NCBI GenBank assembly: GCA_017541465.1
Contig: JAFXYZ010000066.1
Location: 1 to 57,864 of the forward strand
DNA from: a bacterium
Lineage (GTDB): Bacteria; Cyanobacteriota; Vampirovibrionia; Gastranaerophilales; Gastranaerophilaceae
Reading direction: 5' to 3'
DNA: 57,864 nt
The translations under genes and the position numbers were made by a program. A model generated the notes under the pieces. That model saw only the letters and a list, made by a program, of their open reading frames with translations, did not search any database and was not told where the DNA came from. This document shows, in pieces, positions 24,101 to 31,347 of this stretch. Each line of letters opens with the position of its first letter. The first letter of the stretch is position 1.

Positions 24101-26166
24101 ATATTTTCTCCTAAATCAACAGATGAAGATTCAAGCTGCTCTCTGATTTGGGCTATATCACTCTGCATAAGAGAAGATGAGGTTTCAAATTGTTCTTTAA
24201 TAAGCGCAAAATCGCCCTCAATGGATTTATCAATTATATCTTTAAGAGTTTCCAGTTGCTCTTTAACTTGGGTGAAATCGCCCTGCATATCCTCGGAGGA
24301 ATTTTCGAGCTGTTCTTTAATCTGGGCGAGCATTTCGGTGTTATCTGCGGGGATAACCGACTGGAGCTCCTCAAACCTCATCGCCAAATCGTTGCTTATC
24401 TCTGAAAGTCTTTCGTTTGTTTCGGCAGTTCCGTTACTGTCTGCCATCTGATTAAGACTATCGTTGATTTCACTGATTATCTGACCGACAATATCAGTCG
24501 ATTTCATTTCATCATTGTATTTTTTGATGCTCGTAAAGACATCATTAATTCTGACGGCAATCTGGTTGTTTAAATTTTCAAACTTGTCGTTAATATCGTC
24601 TTTGAGCGCTTTTTTAATATCGAGCTTCGATATTTCCTCGTTAAGTCTGTTTATTGTGGAGGAAATATTTTCAACCTTTTTCGCAATTTCAATATTGACG
24701 TTGCTAAGGTTATCATCAAGCTCTTCTGAAACCTTTGCGACAAGGTTGATGTTGTTGATTTCCTCATTGAAGTTATCGATATTTCTCGAAATTTCCTCAA
24801 TTTTCTGGGAAATTTCACTGTTTACTTCCTCAAGTTTATTATCAACTTTGTTTCTGAGTTGTTCTCCTACATCAATTTCGCTGAGTCTGTCATTTAATAT
24901 GTTGACATTTTCGATGATTGTATCAACCTTGGAATTAACATCCATAGTTGATTTTCTCAAATCATCAACGTCAATATCACCGCTGATAACAGCACCTTCA
25001 GAGGAAACAGGTCTGTCAACGGATTTAATGTTTTCAATTTTTTCCTGAATGGTATCGAGTTTTGATGCCCAGATATTTAAAGCGCTGAGGCTTTCATAAA
25101 CAATATCAACCTTTGAGCATAAATCATCAAATTCGGGCATATCGGAAAGAGATGCACCAGCACCGCCTTTGATTTTTGCGATAAGCGAGGATATTTTTTC
25201 AGCACTCTCATCACTCAGACCGCCATCCATAGACTTTTTCTGGATTTTGTCAAGTTGTTTTGAAATATAATCAAGTTTATCGGACTGATCGGTTAATCCT
25301 GAAAGGTCATCGCTTAAAGAATCCAGCCTTTGTGTCATCTCGTCAAAATTAATGCTTTTTGAGAGTTTTGCCACCATATTCTCAAAAGTCGAATTGAGGA
25401 GGTTCATCTCCTTTGTCCAGGTTTCGACAGTGAGCATATTCTCATAGATTTCATCTATTTTGGCAAGCTGGGCTGACAAATCTTTATTTTTGAGAGTTTC
25501 CAGACTTTCCTTCAACTCTTTAACATATTTATGTGTCTGCCTTATTGATTTATACTGAATTTCAAGTGTTTCCGCGGGAAGTGTTGCACCGCCGCCTTCT
25601 ACCGAAATAGGAACGGGCTTGGGCATCTTTGAGGAATCAATCTTAAAGTCGTGAAGAATTTCCTGAACTCTTGCAACAAGTTTATCGTTAATTCTTTCAA
25701 GCTCTTCACCTATTTTTTCAACACCGTCAATTCGCTTGAAGGCTTTTGTATTTTCCTGAATTTCGGTTAATCGTGAAAATATATCGTCATTTGATTTTAA
25801 AGCTAAATCGAGCTGCTGGCGCTGAAACTCCTCGAACTCGGCACTTGTCATTGTCAGATTTTGCAAATTCTGAATTTTTTCAAGTGAATTTGAGATATTA
25901 TCACTGCGGTCAACAAGTGTTTCAATATCGTGCCTGAGATCTTCCAGAGCATCAAAGCCCGCGCCCTCAAGCTGAGAGGACATCGCCTCCAGTTTTTCTT
26001 TAATGGCGGAAAAATTTTCCTTCGCCTGATTATCCGTCATCCTCAAATCTATCTGGGAAACCAGCTCTTTGAGTTCGGTCAAATCAAGCTGCTCTTTGTT
26101 GTTAAAGTTTTCTAATTTTGCATCAATTTTATCTAATAACTGCGCGTAATCTTTTTCGTTTGACAT
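21193..26166 (-). CDS. Giant coiled-coil protein of unknown function (1657 residues)
   Basis: The largest gene in the window encodes a hydrophilic, almost entirely helical heptad-patterned protein with no signal peptide, membrane helix or nucleotide-binding motif. Short repeats of about 20-30 residues recur throughout (variants of LxEIxNxLxxKIxEI). About residues 620-720 hold a clearer tandem array built on (A/Q)xI(K/R)EQLExSS. A glycine-rich break with PKPVPISVEGGGATLP near residue 215 separates an N-terminal module. The C-terminal part has ILDKYNNRLIEQAK/IMDNYNAKLTEQAN duplications. ATG at 26166 is preferred to 26232: the protein starts MSNEKDYAQLL, and TATATAAT lies about 17 bases upstream, giving a short leader. 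It could be a cytoskeletal or scaffold protein. Confidence 0.75.
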   Translation of the reverse strand: MSNEKDYAQLLDKIDAKLENFNNKEQLDLTELKELVSQIDLRMTDNQAKENFSAIKEKLEAMSSQLEGAGFDALEDLRHDIETLVDRSDNISNSLEKIQNLQNLTMTSAEFEEFQRQQLDLALKSNDDIFSRLTEIQENTKAFKRIDGVEKIGEELERINDKLVARVQEILHDFKIDSSKMPKPVPISVEGGGATLPAETLEIQYKSIRQTHKYVKELKESLETLKNKDLSAQLAKIDEIYENMLTVETWTKEMNLLNSTFENMVAKLSKSINFDEMTQRLDSLSDDLSGLTDQSDKLDYISKQLDKIQKKSMDGGLSDESAEKISSLIAKIKGGAGASLSDMPEFDDLCSKVDIVYESLSALNIWASKLDTIQEKIENIKSVDRPVSSEGAVISGDIDVDDLRKSTMDVNSKVDTIIENVNILNDRLSEIDVGEQLRNKVDNKLEEVNSEISQKIEEISRNIDNFNEEINNINLVAKVSEELDDNLSNVNIEIAKKVENISSTINRLNEEISKLDIKKALKDDINDKFENLNNQIAVRINDVFTSIKKYNDEMKSTDIVGQIISEINDSLNQMADSNGTAETNERLSEISNDLAMRFEELQSVIPADNTEMLAQIKEQLENSSEDMQGDFTQVKEQLETLKDIIDKSIEGDFALIKEQFETSSSLMQSDIAQIREQLESSSVDLGENISQIREQINNISGDIAENLAIVSNDIKPELAQIGDNLNNTLNEKISDLSQEIHTIFEQLSSELPSESVLAHDITEELNAKISDLNLELTSKLEEIQNIIPSDTKEITEQLRDELTEKINFVYDEINDRIVTFTNEFKPELDNVMEGITDNISSKLTDIAIERNNSIENITFTLDEIKETTQKFEYVAQVSEALNERMEEISALVNSNVETINNSFHEISELLSDNFAQNSDDISRQFTQMTATIEELCSNTQIAGETLHSLQDEIKSMYSEMESIAEKYESTDNSFREFKEELKQTFSEELSKINDTFGVVEDKLEENANEIINKVSDVSQDVLSLKDKAEDNSATLRDLSDDIRTKMDEINRQNAESSNDLRYLMNEMDNSSIDMSYVKSQLDNSNSYIDYLKNKVDNSSENLDNVKSQLDDLSKEFVNLTGTKDLTANNYVYTLFDVESDFIKIHKIINDNTKYTDENIQTIKDNIDSINSDISSISKRTNKLIVNSDDANKRFRAQLEDLSDAIVQLQDMRYAIESTMQVTGLESKVNSLTEASDNLSNAFAYLAQWIDSVGDSLGIIKSAIQGYSDETKSQVGVYYNDILSKLADLREASETGRAQFQNYVLDKLSEIKSDSETERACFHKDIIDKLSEIKSGSEEESLFLQKEIITRNEQLHTELLEKIAELKAKHNSELDLLLNNDDYYKNFTEQFESISKKIKDIEEKNTENFKMLLNSEKVYVKLFDKLEYLDDRIFLNKIIKKIENFEDKTVLIKLLKKIEKISKTNSQKVIKQIEGLDIPDADNISVKTLEMFTPILEMLLKTVEKNGTENNGLLKELSEKSVKQLADSVKLAQSQEKKLSEQSKILDKYNNRLIEQAKIMDNYNAKLTEQANIIVEQSEKIVRLEEHISELEAKFEKISQQNSTDIKNMIEALGAKLNVISEVQAAGRKENNDKVDALTSKLKSFDGNIAKIVNYIEE

Positions 26167-26331
26167 GTCTGACTTTCTGATTATATAATCCCACAATTTA
26201 TATTTTATCAAAATTACGAAATTTCGGCACAAATTAGCGCAAAATTACGGCAGACAAAATATATAATTGTCAAAACAACAATAATAAAAGAGTTTTGGCT
26301 ATATTGAAATATTACAAATTTTTAAGTAATT

Positions 26332-26949
26332 TTATTTTCCTATAAAATTCTTAACAGCAATTAAATCCTGTTTTGTGAGCCAGATGGGTGAATTTTCTTC
26401 TTCCGAGCGGTTTCTGAGAAGATATGAAGGGTGGAAAATAACAACAGCATCAAGAGAATTAAAGAGTTTAAACCATTTTCCTCTTATCTGGGTTATTTTT
26501 ATGTCGTTTCCAAGAAATGATTTAGCACTCGTTGCCCCGCACAGTATAATGACTTTAGGACGTACAATATTAATCTGGGCATTTAAAAATCTTTCACAGA
26601 TACATTTCTCTTCGTCAGTAGGCACGCGGTTTTCAGGTGGACGGCACTTAACCGTATTACAAATATAGAAGTCGTTTTCCCTGCTTAACCCGACATCTGA
26701 AATCAAAGAAGTCAAAAGTTTCCCAGCTTTCCCTACGAAAGGAATACCCGTTGCATCCTCGTCTGCCCCGGGGGCTTCACCTATAAGCATAATCGGTGCG
26801 CCTGCTTTTCCATCCGAGAACACAACATTTCTTCTCGTTTGCGCCAAATCACAGCTTTTGCACCCGAGACAAACCTGTCGGACTTCTTTTATCGACTTCT
26901 CTTTTAATTCGTCATCAAGTTCTGATTCATTAAATTTCAGATAATTCAT
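26332..26949 (-). CDS. Uracil-DNA glycosylase, family 4
   Basis: The 205-residue protein has the iron-sulfur family 4 UDG layout. CLGCKSCDLAQTRRNVVFSD gives the first cysteines and the TR motif, and LIGEAPGADEDATGIPFVG is the catalytic motif A. ICNTVKCRPPENRVPTDEE followed by CICERF gives the other cysteines, and FHPSYLLRN is motif B. It removes uracil from DNA to start base excision repair. It is monocistronic, and its upstream region is shared with a divergent transcription unit. Confidence 0.9.
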   Translation of the reverse strand: MNYLKFNESELDDELKEKSIKEVRQVCLGCKSCDLAQTRRNVVFSDGKAGAPIMLIGEAPGADEDATGIPFVGKAGKLLTSLISDVGLSRENDFYICNTVKCRPPENRVPTDEEKCICERFLNAQINIVRPKVIILCGATSAKSFLGNDIKITQIRGKWFKLFNSLDAVVIFHPSYLLRNRSEEENSPIWLTKQDLIAVKNFIGK

Positions 26950-26984
26950 AGTGTCCTCAACATTTGATACCGTTCAATTTTATA

Positions 26985-27146
26985 ATAATTCACAAAAAAA
27001 ATCTATACTTCCGTTTAAGACGGAAAAATAGTCATAAAGTCCAATGAATATAGAGCAAAAATTCTTTATTATATAAAAGTAAATCCTCAACTCTTCTGAT
27101 TGCTTATTCTTAGTGCTCATCCCCTTATCTGAGGGGATTTTTTTTA
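26985..27146 (+). ncRNA. Candidate small RNA or leader ending at an orphan terminator
   Basis: The 267-base gap after the divergent UDG gene has a TATAAT box (near 26979-26984), a small hairpin (TCCGT-TTAAG-ACGGA, 27011-27025) and a clear terminator at 27119-27146. No gene lies on the plus strand upstream that would need this terminator. A transcript of about 155 bases is therefore plausible, either a small RNA or an attenuating leader of the gene at 27217. I do not recognise a known RNA family. Confidence 0.35.
27119..27146 (+). terminator. Rho-independent terminator without an obvious upstream gene
   Basis: ATCCCCT-TATCTG-AGGGGAT followed by eight T. It lies 70 bases upstream of the start of the HNH-like gene and downstream of no plus-strand gene. 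Confidence 0.7.
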
Positions 27147-27216
27147 TTTTAAATTCTGAGGGGTAGCAAAAAATTTTGAAACCTGTTTTTATAGCATGTG
27201 TGGATCAGGATATTTT

Positions 27217-28365
27217 ATGTACATAAACCAAATATCACCGCTGCTTGGCTGTCAGCCTCTAAAAACGGCACAAATTAAGCAACCAAAACAGCAAAATATC
27301 AAAGAACAAAGGACTGTTGAATATTCACTATGGAATGGTCCTTCGGTTAGTTTTGAAGGCAGAAAGAAAAGACAGTATTCCTCTGTGCTTGCAGGGAAGT
27401 ATGAAAAACCCTCTAAATTCAGGATAGCAAGAATACCCAACCTGACATGCCCCGCCTGTGGTCAGAAAATAATGACACGGCACGGCTACACCACCTTCCT
27501 CGATAAAATCAGAAAAGCAAAAGAAGAGGACTATTTAACCATACTTGATGAATACAAGGAATATATGTGTCCGACCGAACTAGAGGTTTTTGACTCCATA
27601 AAAGAGCATGCGGACAGAATTGTTAAAGAAGGCGGAACTCCTCATATAACGGAAATTGTCAAAGATTTAAGGCAGATAAAACTCCCCGAACTCGAAAAAA
27701 TACAGCTGGACAAAGTCGAGGATATGCGAGATGCCATACAAACGCTCCCCGGGGCTGAAAAAAGGAGGTTGAACGAAAAATTCAACACTCTGACTGAAAT
27801 TATCGTCGGATTAAACAAAAAAGCACCCTTCAGAAGGAAAACCCTTATTGAATGGGTTGAAAAATGCAAAATATCAGATGATTACGTCAAAACAGAGCTC
27901 CTCGATATTGCCTATAGTTTCCCCTCTTCTAGTGAATCTGCCTGCGCGTGGATAGTTAAGAACTCGGGTAAAGACAAACAGGGCAACGACAGAAGCGCAC
28001 TCGAACTTGCGGAAAAACTTGTCAGCATTGCTTCTACCAGCACCGATCACGTTTTAGCAAGAAATATAGAACTTAACCACGATGATATAACCAACTATAT
28101 GGCTATGCACAAGGGGTGTAACTCTGAAAAAACCGACAAAAGTTTTATGGAATGGTACAACGAAAGCCCACATGAGCGCCATATATTTATAAGAAACTAC
28201 CTGAAAGATGTTAAAGAAGCCTTAGATAAAGGAAAAATCAAGGATAAAAAATACAAAGACTACATAAAAGACTGCGTTTTAAACATCTATAAACTCTCTA
28301 AGGGCAACGTGGACTACAGAGAAGAATTCTGCCCCGAGACAATAAAAGATAAATCAGAAGATTAG
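27217..28365 (+). CDS. HNH-endonuclease-like protein with N-terminal SFEG motif
   Basis: A 382-residue protein. CPACG at residues 78-82 is a CxxC zinc knuckle. A helical region follows, and near residues 277-305 the sequence reads DHVLARN...ITNYMAMHKGCNSEK. The order D-H, then N, then H-x-x-C-N-x-x-K is the pattern of HNH nucleases, so a treble-clef ββα-metal fold is likely. Whether it cuts DNA is not shown. The first 45 residues are low-complexity Gln/Lys and include PSVSFEGRKK, a motif shared with proteins at 19362 and 39419. ATG at 27217 is chosen because CAGGA is 7 bases upstream; an ATG at 27196 adds seven residues. Confidence 0.55.
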   Translation: MYINQISPLLGCQPLKTAQIKQPKQQNIKEQRTVEYSLWNGPSVSFEGRKKRQYSSVLAGKYEKPSKFRIARIPNLTCPACGQKIMTRHGYTTFLDKIRKAKEEDYLTILDEYKEYMCPTELEVFDSIKEHADRIVKEGGTPHITEIVKDLRQIKLPELEKIQLDKVEDMRDAIQTLPGAEKRRLNEKFNTLTEIIVGLNKKAPFRRKTLIEWVEKCKISDDYVKTELLDIAYSFPSSSESACAWIVKNSGKDKQGNDRSALELAEKLVSIASTSTDHVLARNIELNHDDITNYMAMHKGCNSEKTDKSFMEWYNESPHERHIFIRNYLKDVKEALDKGKIKDKKYKDYIKDCVLNIYKLSKGNVDYREEFCPETIKDKSED

Positions 28366-28373
28366 AGTATCTC

Positions 28374-29372
28374 TTACGCTATATAATCGTATTTTTTAAG
28401 ACTTGTATCCGCAGCGACAGATTTAAGCCCTGACGATGCCGCACCGACAAAAGAACCCTTATGGTTTGGTGAAGTCATTGCAATATCCGGATCTCTTAAC
28501 TGATAAATCTCTGCAACCCGGCTGTCAAGTGTCTCAGGTGATTTTTGGTATAACTCGGCGGCATAATCCATTTCGGAATCCTTAATTCCGTTTGAGTTTA
28601 AGAGCCAGAATTTTGAAGCGGCTCTGTAGGCGTCCTGTTCTTCTGCAACGGAAGTAAAGGCATCATTGTCTTTTGCGTGTACAAATTCATGGACAAGGTA
28701 TGCGCTGATTATCTCGGGAGCTGCGTAAGTGTATTTATCAGTTATAACAATACGTTTTTTGCCGTGTTCATACTGCGCAATATTCGCTGTTCCGCTCATC
28801 GATGCGGTTTTATCAAACATAACCTTCAAAGAACTCAGACTCTTCATATATTCGGGAGATAAATACTTTGTAACTATACTCAGTGCCTCATTTAAGGTTT
28901 TGACGCCATGCTCATATCTTTCTTTTTTGGCTCTTTCCGGCTCAGTCTGCTCTAAAATCTTGTTTTGGGTTTCAAGATACCCTCTTTTTGCGTTGTCATC
29001 GTTTTCATCAGCTTCCATGGCTTTTTGGAAGCTCTTCAGGGCTTCATCAAGATTTCCTTCCTCCAAATACGTTTCTCCGAGCATTGTTTCGGCTTCGCAG
29101 GTGGAGGAAGCGGCAGAAACATATTTGTTTAAACTTTTTATAGTGTCGCTGTAATCCTGCAAACCTAAATATGCCCTTGCAATATTCAGTAAAATCTCGT
29201 TTTTCTCGGGCGACATCTCCATAGACTTTTTATAACTGCTTATTGCGTACTCATACTTCTTTTTATCCATGAAACTATCGCCCAAAGACTTATAATAGTT
29301 CGGGTTTTGAGCCTGAAGATATGCAGGGGTGAGAATATCATTACGTTGTACGGCACTGACTCTGAATGTCAT
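28374..29372 (-). CDS. TPR protein with a putative zinc metallopeptidase (HExxH) domain
   Basis: The 332-residue protein has three or four tetratricopeptide repeats at about residues 25-135 (YYKSLGDSFMDKKKYEYAIS, LLNIARAYLGLQDYSDTIKS, ETYLEEGNLDEALKSFQKA). A C-terminal domain contains YLVHEFVHAKD with H228, E229 and H232, and EEQDAYRA (E244/E245) 12-13 residues further on. This is the gluzincin-like HExxH...E arrangement. The end is Ser/Gly-rich. No signal peptide is evident. It probably cleaves or binds peptides, with TPRs recruiting a partner. The substrate is unknown. It converges on the HNH-like gene with 8 bases between stops. Confidence 0.65.
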   Translation of the reverse strand: MTFRVSAVQRNDILTPAYLQAQNPNYYKSLGDSFMDKKKYEYAISSYKKSMEMSPEKNEILLNIARAYLGLQDYSDTIKSLNKYVSAASSTCEAETMLGETYLEEGNLDEALKSFQKAMEADENDDNAKRGYLETQNKILEQTEPERAKKERYEHGVKTLNEALSIVTKYLSPEYMKSLSSLKVMFDKTASMSGTANIAQYEHGKKRIVITDKYTYAAPEIISAYLVHEFVHAKDNDAFTSVAEEQDAYRAASKFWLLNSNGIKDSEMDYAAELYQKSPETLDSRVAEIYQLRDPDIAMTSPNHKGSFVGAASSGLKSVAADTSLKKYDYIA

Positions 29373-29491
29373 TATAAAAAATTACCTAATTATTTTTTTC
29401 TACACCATTTTAAACAAAAACAAAAAATTTATTGCCAGTTTTTCGAATGATTTGTTGCAAATATTAAAAAAATAATGAACTTTAAACATTT

Positions 29492-29531
29492 TCCCCTCTC
29501 CCTTAATCCCTCTCCCTCAAGGGGCGAGGGA
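29492..29531. repeat. CCCTCTCC-type intergenic palindromic repeat
   Basis: CCCTCTCCCTTAATCCCTCTCCCTCAAGGGGCGAGGG: an inverted pair of CCCTC and GAGGG arms, of the same family as 7091-7123 and 50003-50039. It lies upstream of the tRNA-Leu promoter. Confidence 0.55.
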
Positions 29532-29557
29532 AATAATTTCCATTTTCCAAAAATTAT

Positions 29558-29586
29558 TTGGCATTTAAAAATGTTTTTGCTAGAAT
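29558..29586 (+). promoter_or_regulatory. Promoter of tRNA-Leu
   Basis: TTGGCA at 29558-29563 and TAGAAT at 29581-29586 with an exact 17-base spacer. The expected start near 29593 is about 28 bases before the mature tRNA. Confidence 0.8.
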
Positions 29587-29620
29587 AAACATTATCAAAT
29601 TGAACATTAAAAAAGGAAAT

Positions 29621-29709
29621 GCCGAAGTGGCGAAATTGGTAGACGCATCAGACTCAAAATCTGACGCAGCTCACCCTGTGTACCGGTTCGAGTCCGGTCT
29701 TCGGCACCA
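29621..29709 (+). tRNA. tRNA-Leu (anticodon CAA)
   Basis: Acceptor stem GCCGAAG pairs with CTTCGGC, followed by discriminator A and an encoded CCA. The anticodon stem TCAGA/TCTGA encloses CTCAAAA (anticodon CAA). A long variable arm (CGCAGCTCACCCTGTG) marks a class II tRNA, and the T-arm is ACCGG-TTCGAGT-CCGGT. It reads UUG codons. Unlike tRNA-Met in this window, CCA is genomically encoded. Confidence 0.95.
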
Positions 29710-29713
29710 TTTT

Positions 29714-29740
29714 AAAAGACCTCATAATGAGGTCTTTTTT
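29714..29740 (+). terminator. Terminator of tRNA-Leu
   Basis: AAAAGACCTCA-TAA-TGAGGTCTTTT with a T-run. The structure overlaps the last 19 bases of the minus-strand HAD gene, so the same bases encode the C-terminus of that protein. Confidence 0.8.
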
Positions 29741-30387
29741 ATTGCGTCAATTAGTTCGGATGGACTGTCAATAATCTTTTTCGCCCCTTTATTTATAAGA
29801 AATTCTTTTTCTCTGAACCCCCAGGAAACACTAATACACTCTATCCCCGAATTTTTTGCGGTCAGAATATCTGTATCAGAATCACCGACATATAAAACCT
29901 CGTCTTTAGTTAAATTCAGTTCTTTTAAAACCTCAAAAACCATATCGGGTGAAGGTTTTTTCGCTATTCCCCTCTCTTCGCACTCCCCGATTGAAACATC
30001 AATCAATTCCCCGAAATATTTTTTTGTTAATTCCCTCACCGCCAAATCAAATTTATTCGATACAACCGCCGTCTTTATCCCCTTTGCTTTTAACAAAGAA
30101 AGCATTTTTAAAATACCGTCATAAGGTTTTGTTTTATTATACATATTATTTTCATAGTGCTCTTTAAAAATTCCCAGGCACTCATTGAATTTGGGGTTTA
30201 AAAGCCCTTCCGGAATTGAGCGCTCGATTAACTTTGCAACCCCATCCCCGACAAAAGAATTGACCTGTTCAACCGTCAGAACGGGAAACCCAAAACATGA
30301 CAGCGCAAAGTTAACACTCTCTTTTAAATCCTCAATAGTGTTTAGCAAAGTTCCGTCTAAATCAAAGATAACCGCTTTTATCGTCAT
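29722..30387 (-). CDS. HAD-superfamily phosphatase, phosphoglycolate phosphatase-like
   Basis: The 221-residue protein has VIFDLDGTLLNTIEDL (nucleophile and acid Asp), a helical cap domain, VVSNK (motif II), KPSPDMVFEVLK (motif III Lys) and YVGDSDTDILTAKNSG (motif IV). The length and the C1 cap fit phosphoglycolate phosphatase (Gph), which recycles 2-phosphoglycolate, but other phosphosugar phosphatases look alike. It is monocistronic and faces tRNA-Leu. Confidence 0.78.
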   Translation of the reverse strand: MTIKAVIFDLDGTLLNTIEDLKESVNFALSCFGFPVLTVEQVNSFVGDGVAKLIERSIPEGLLNPKFNECLGIFKEHYENNMYNKTKPYDGILKMLSLLKAKGIKTAVVSNKFDLAVRELTKKYFGELIDVSIGECEERGIAKKPSPDMVFEVLKELNLTKDEVLYVGDSDTDILTAKNSGIECISVSWGFREKEFLINKGAKKIIDSPSELIDAIKKTSL

Positions 30388-30495
30388 AATAAAATTATCT
30401 TATCACAAACTTTGTTAAAATTTTTTATCAAAAAAGGCAATTTTAAAACTTCAGTTGTTTTATATCCTCATTCAAAGTTTATAAGGTAAGTAAAA

Positions 30496-31167
30496 TTGAG
30501 TTTTAATCTTTCAGTCAAACAGAATATTAATAAAACAAGTCTTTTAACATTAGTTGAAAATGAAATCAAAACGGGTGATAACCTCTTGTCCGTTCTTGAA
30601 AAAAGAGAAGTTGTCAGTCTTTTAACGTTAATGAACCCGAACATTGCCAAAATTTTATCGTCTCAAAATCTCACTTTTAATGTTTACAGCGAAAACATAA
30701 AAAATATTGAGAAATCACATATATCAAGAGTTGAACTGATTGCTGACAAAATCGCTCTTCAGATGAACATTTCTTTTGAAGAGCGTAAACTCTTGAAACA
30801 AGGGGCAGAGCTTCATGATTACGGCAAAATCTTAATTCCCTCGTACATTCTTGAAAAAGAAAATGAACTGACGAAAAAAGAAAAGTCAATCATAAAGCTC
30901 CACGCCGACCTTGGATATGAATTATTATCCTCCACCTCAATAGACAAAAGAGTTTTGATGATGATTAAAAATCACCACCGGAGTGCAGACAAAAACCCCG
31001 ATATTTTAGGTCAGATTCTCACCGTAGCAGACATCTTCGCCGCACTCACAGAGCAAAGAGTTTATAAAATAACCTACAGAAAAGAAGATGCCATCTCAAC
31101 ACTCGAACAGTATTCAAAAACAGGGTTAGTTAACAACAACATCGTTACCGCACTCAGAAATATTTAA
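30496..31167 (+). CDS. HD-domain phosphohydrolase related to HD-GYP proteins
   Basis: The 223-residue protein starts at TTG (30496), supported by AAGG 9 bases upstream. Residues 75-200 follow the HD-GYP layout: HISRVELIADKIA, the metal-binding LHDYGKILIPSYIL (H107, D108), LHADLGYELL, and IKNHHRSADKNPDILGQIL. The tripeptide GYP and its neighbours are replaced by DKNPD, so classical cyclic-di-GMP hydrolysis cannot be assumed. VADIFAALTEQRVYK is retained. The first 70 residues are a separate unknown segment. It is monocistronic. Confidence 0.7.
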   Translation: MSFNLSVKQNINKTSLLTLVENEIKTGDNLLSVLEKREVVSLLTLMNPNIAKILSSQNLTFNVYSENIKNIEKSHISRVELIADKIALQMNISFEERKLLKQGAELHDYGKILIPSYILEKENELTKKEKSIIKLHADLGYELLSSTSIDKRVLMMIKNHHRSADKNPDILGQILTVADIFAALTEQRVYKITYRKEDAISTLEQYSKTGLVNNNIVTALRNI

Positions 31168-31171
31168 TCTA

Positions 31172-31303
31172 GTGTCGCCTTATGCCGCCTCGTCAACCGA
31201 GCCGTCATAATGGCTCACCTTTTCTCACGCGCCACTCACAAAATTCACTAAAATTTTATATTGTGAATTTTGCTCGGACAATTTAAAATCTTGTCATAAG
31301 CCT
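31172..31303. repeat. Modular hairpin element in the intergenic region
   Basis: Between two genes lie a GAGCC..GGCTC hairpin (31199-31216) and a long AT hairpin CAAAATTCAC..GTGAATTTTG (31239-31272) flanked by CTCA and CTCGG. CTTATG and CATAAG form a possible outer pairing. The layout resembles elements at 19680, 40891 and 57660. Confidence 0.5.
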
Positions 31304-31347
31304 GATTTAAGGTTACAATGATTTCAGGCAGAGATTAAGGAATACAA

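Noticed and set aside
24515-25048. Long plus-strand open frames across the coiled-coil gene
   Set aside because: They mirror the biased Ser/Glu/Leu codons of the minus-strand gene and read as low-complexity Ser/Leu protein.
29722-29740. Truncation of the HAD gene by the tRNA-Leu terminator
   Set aside because: The terminator simply overlaps the last codons. The protein is full length and its motifs are intact.
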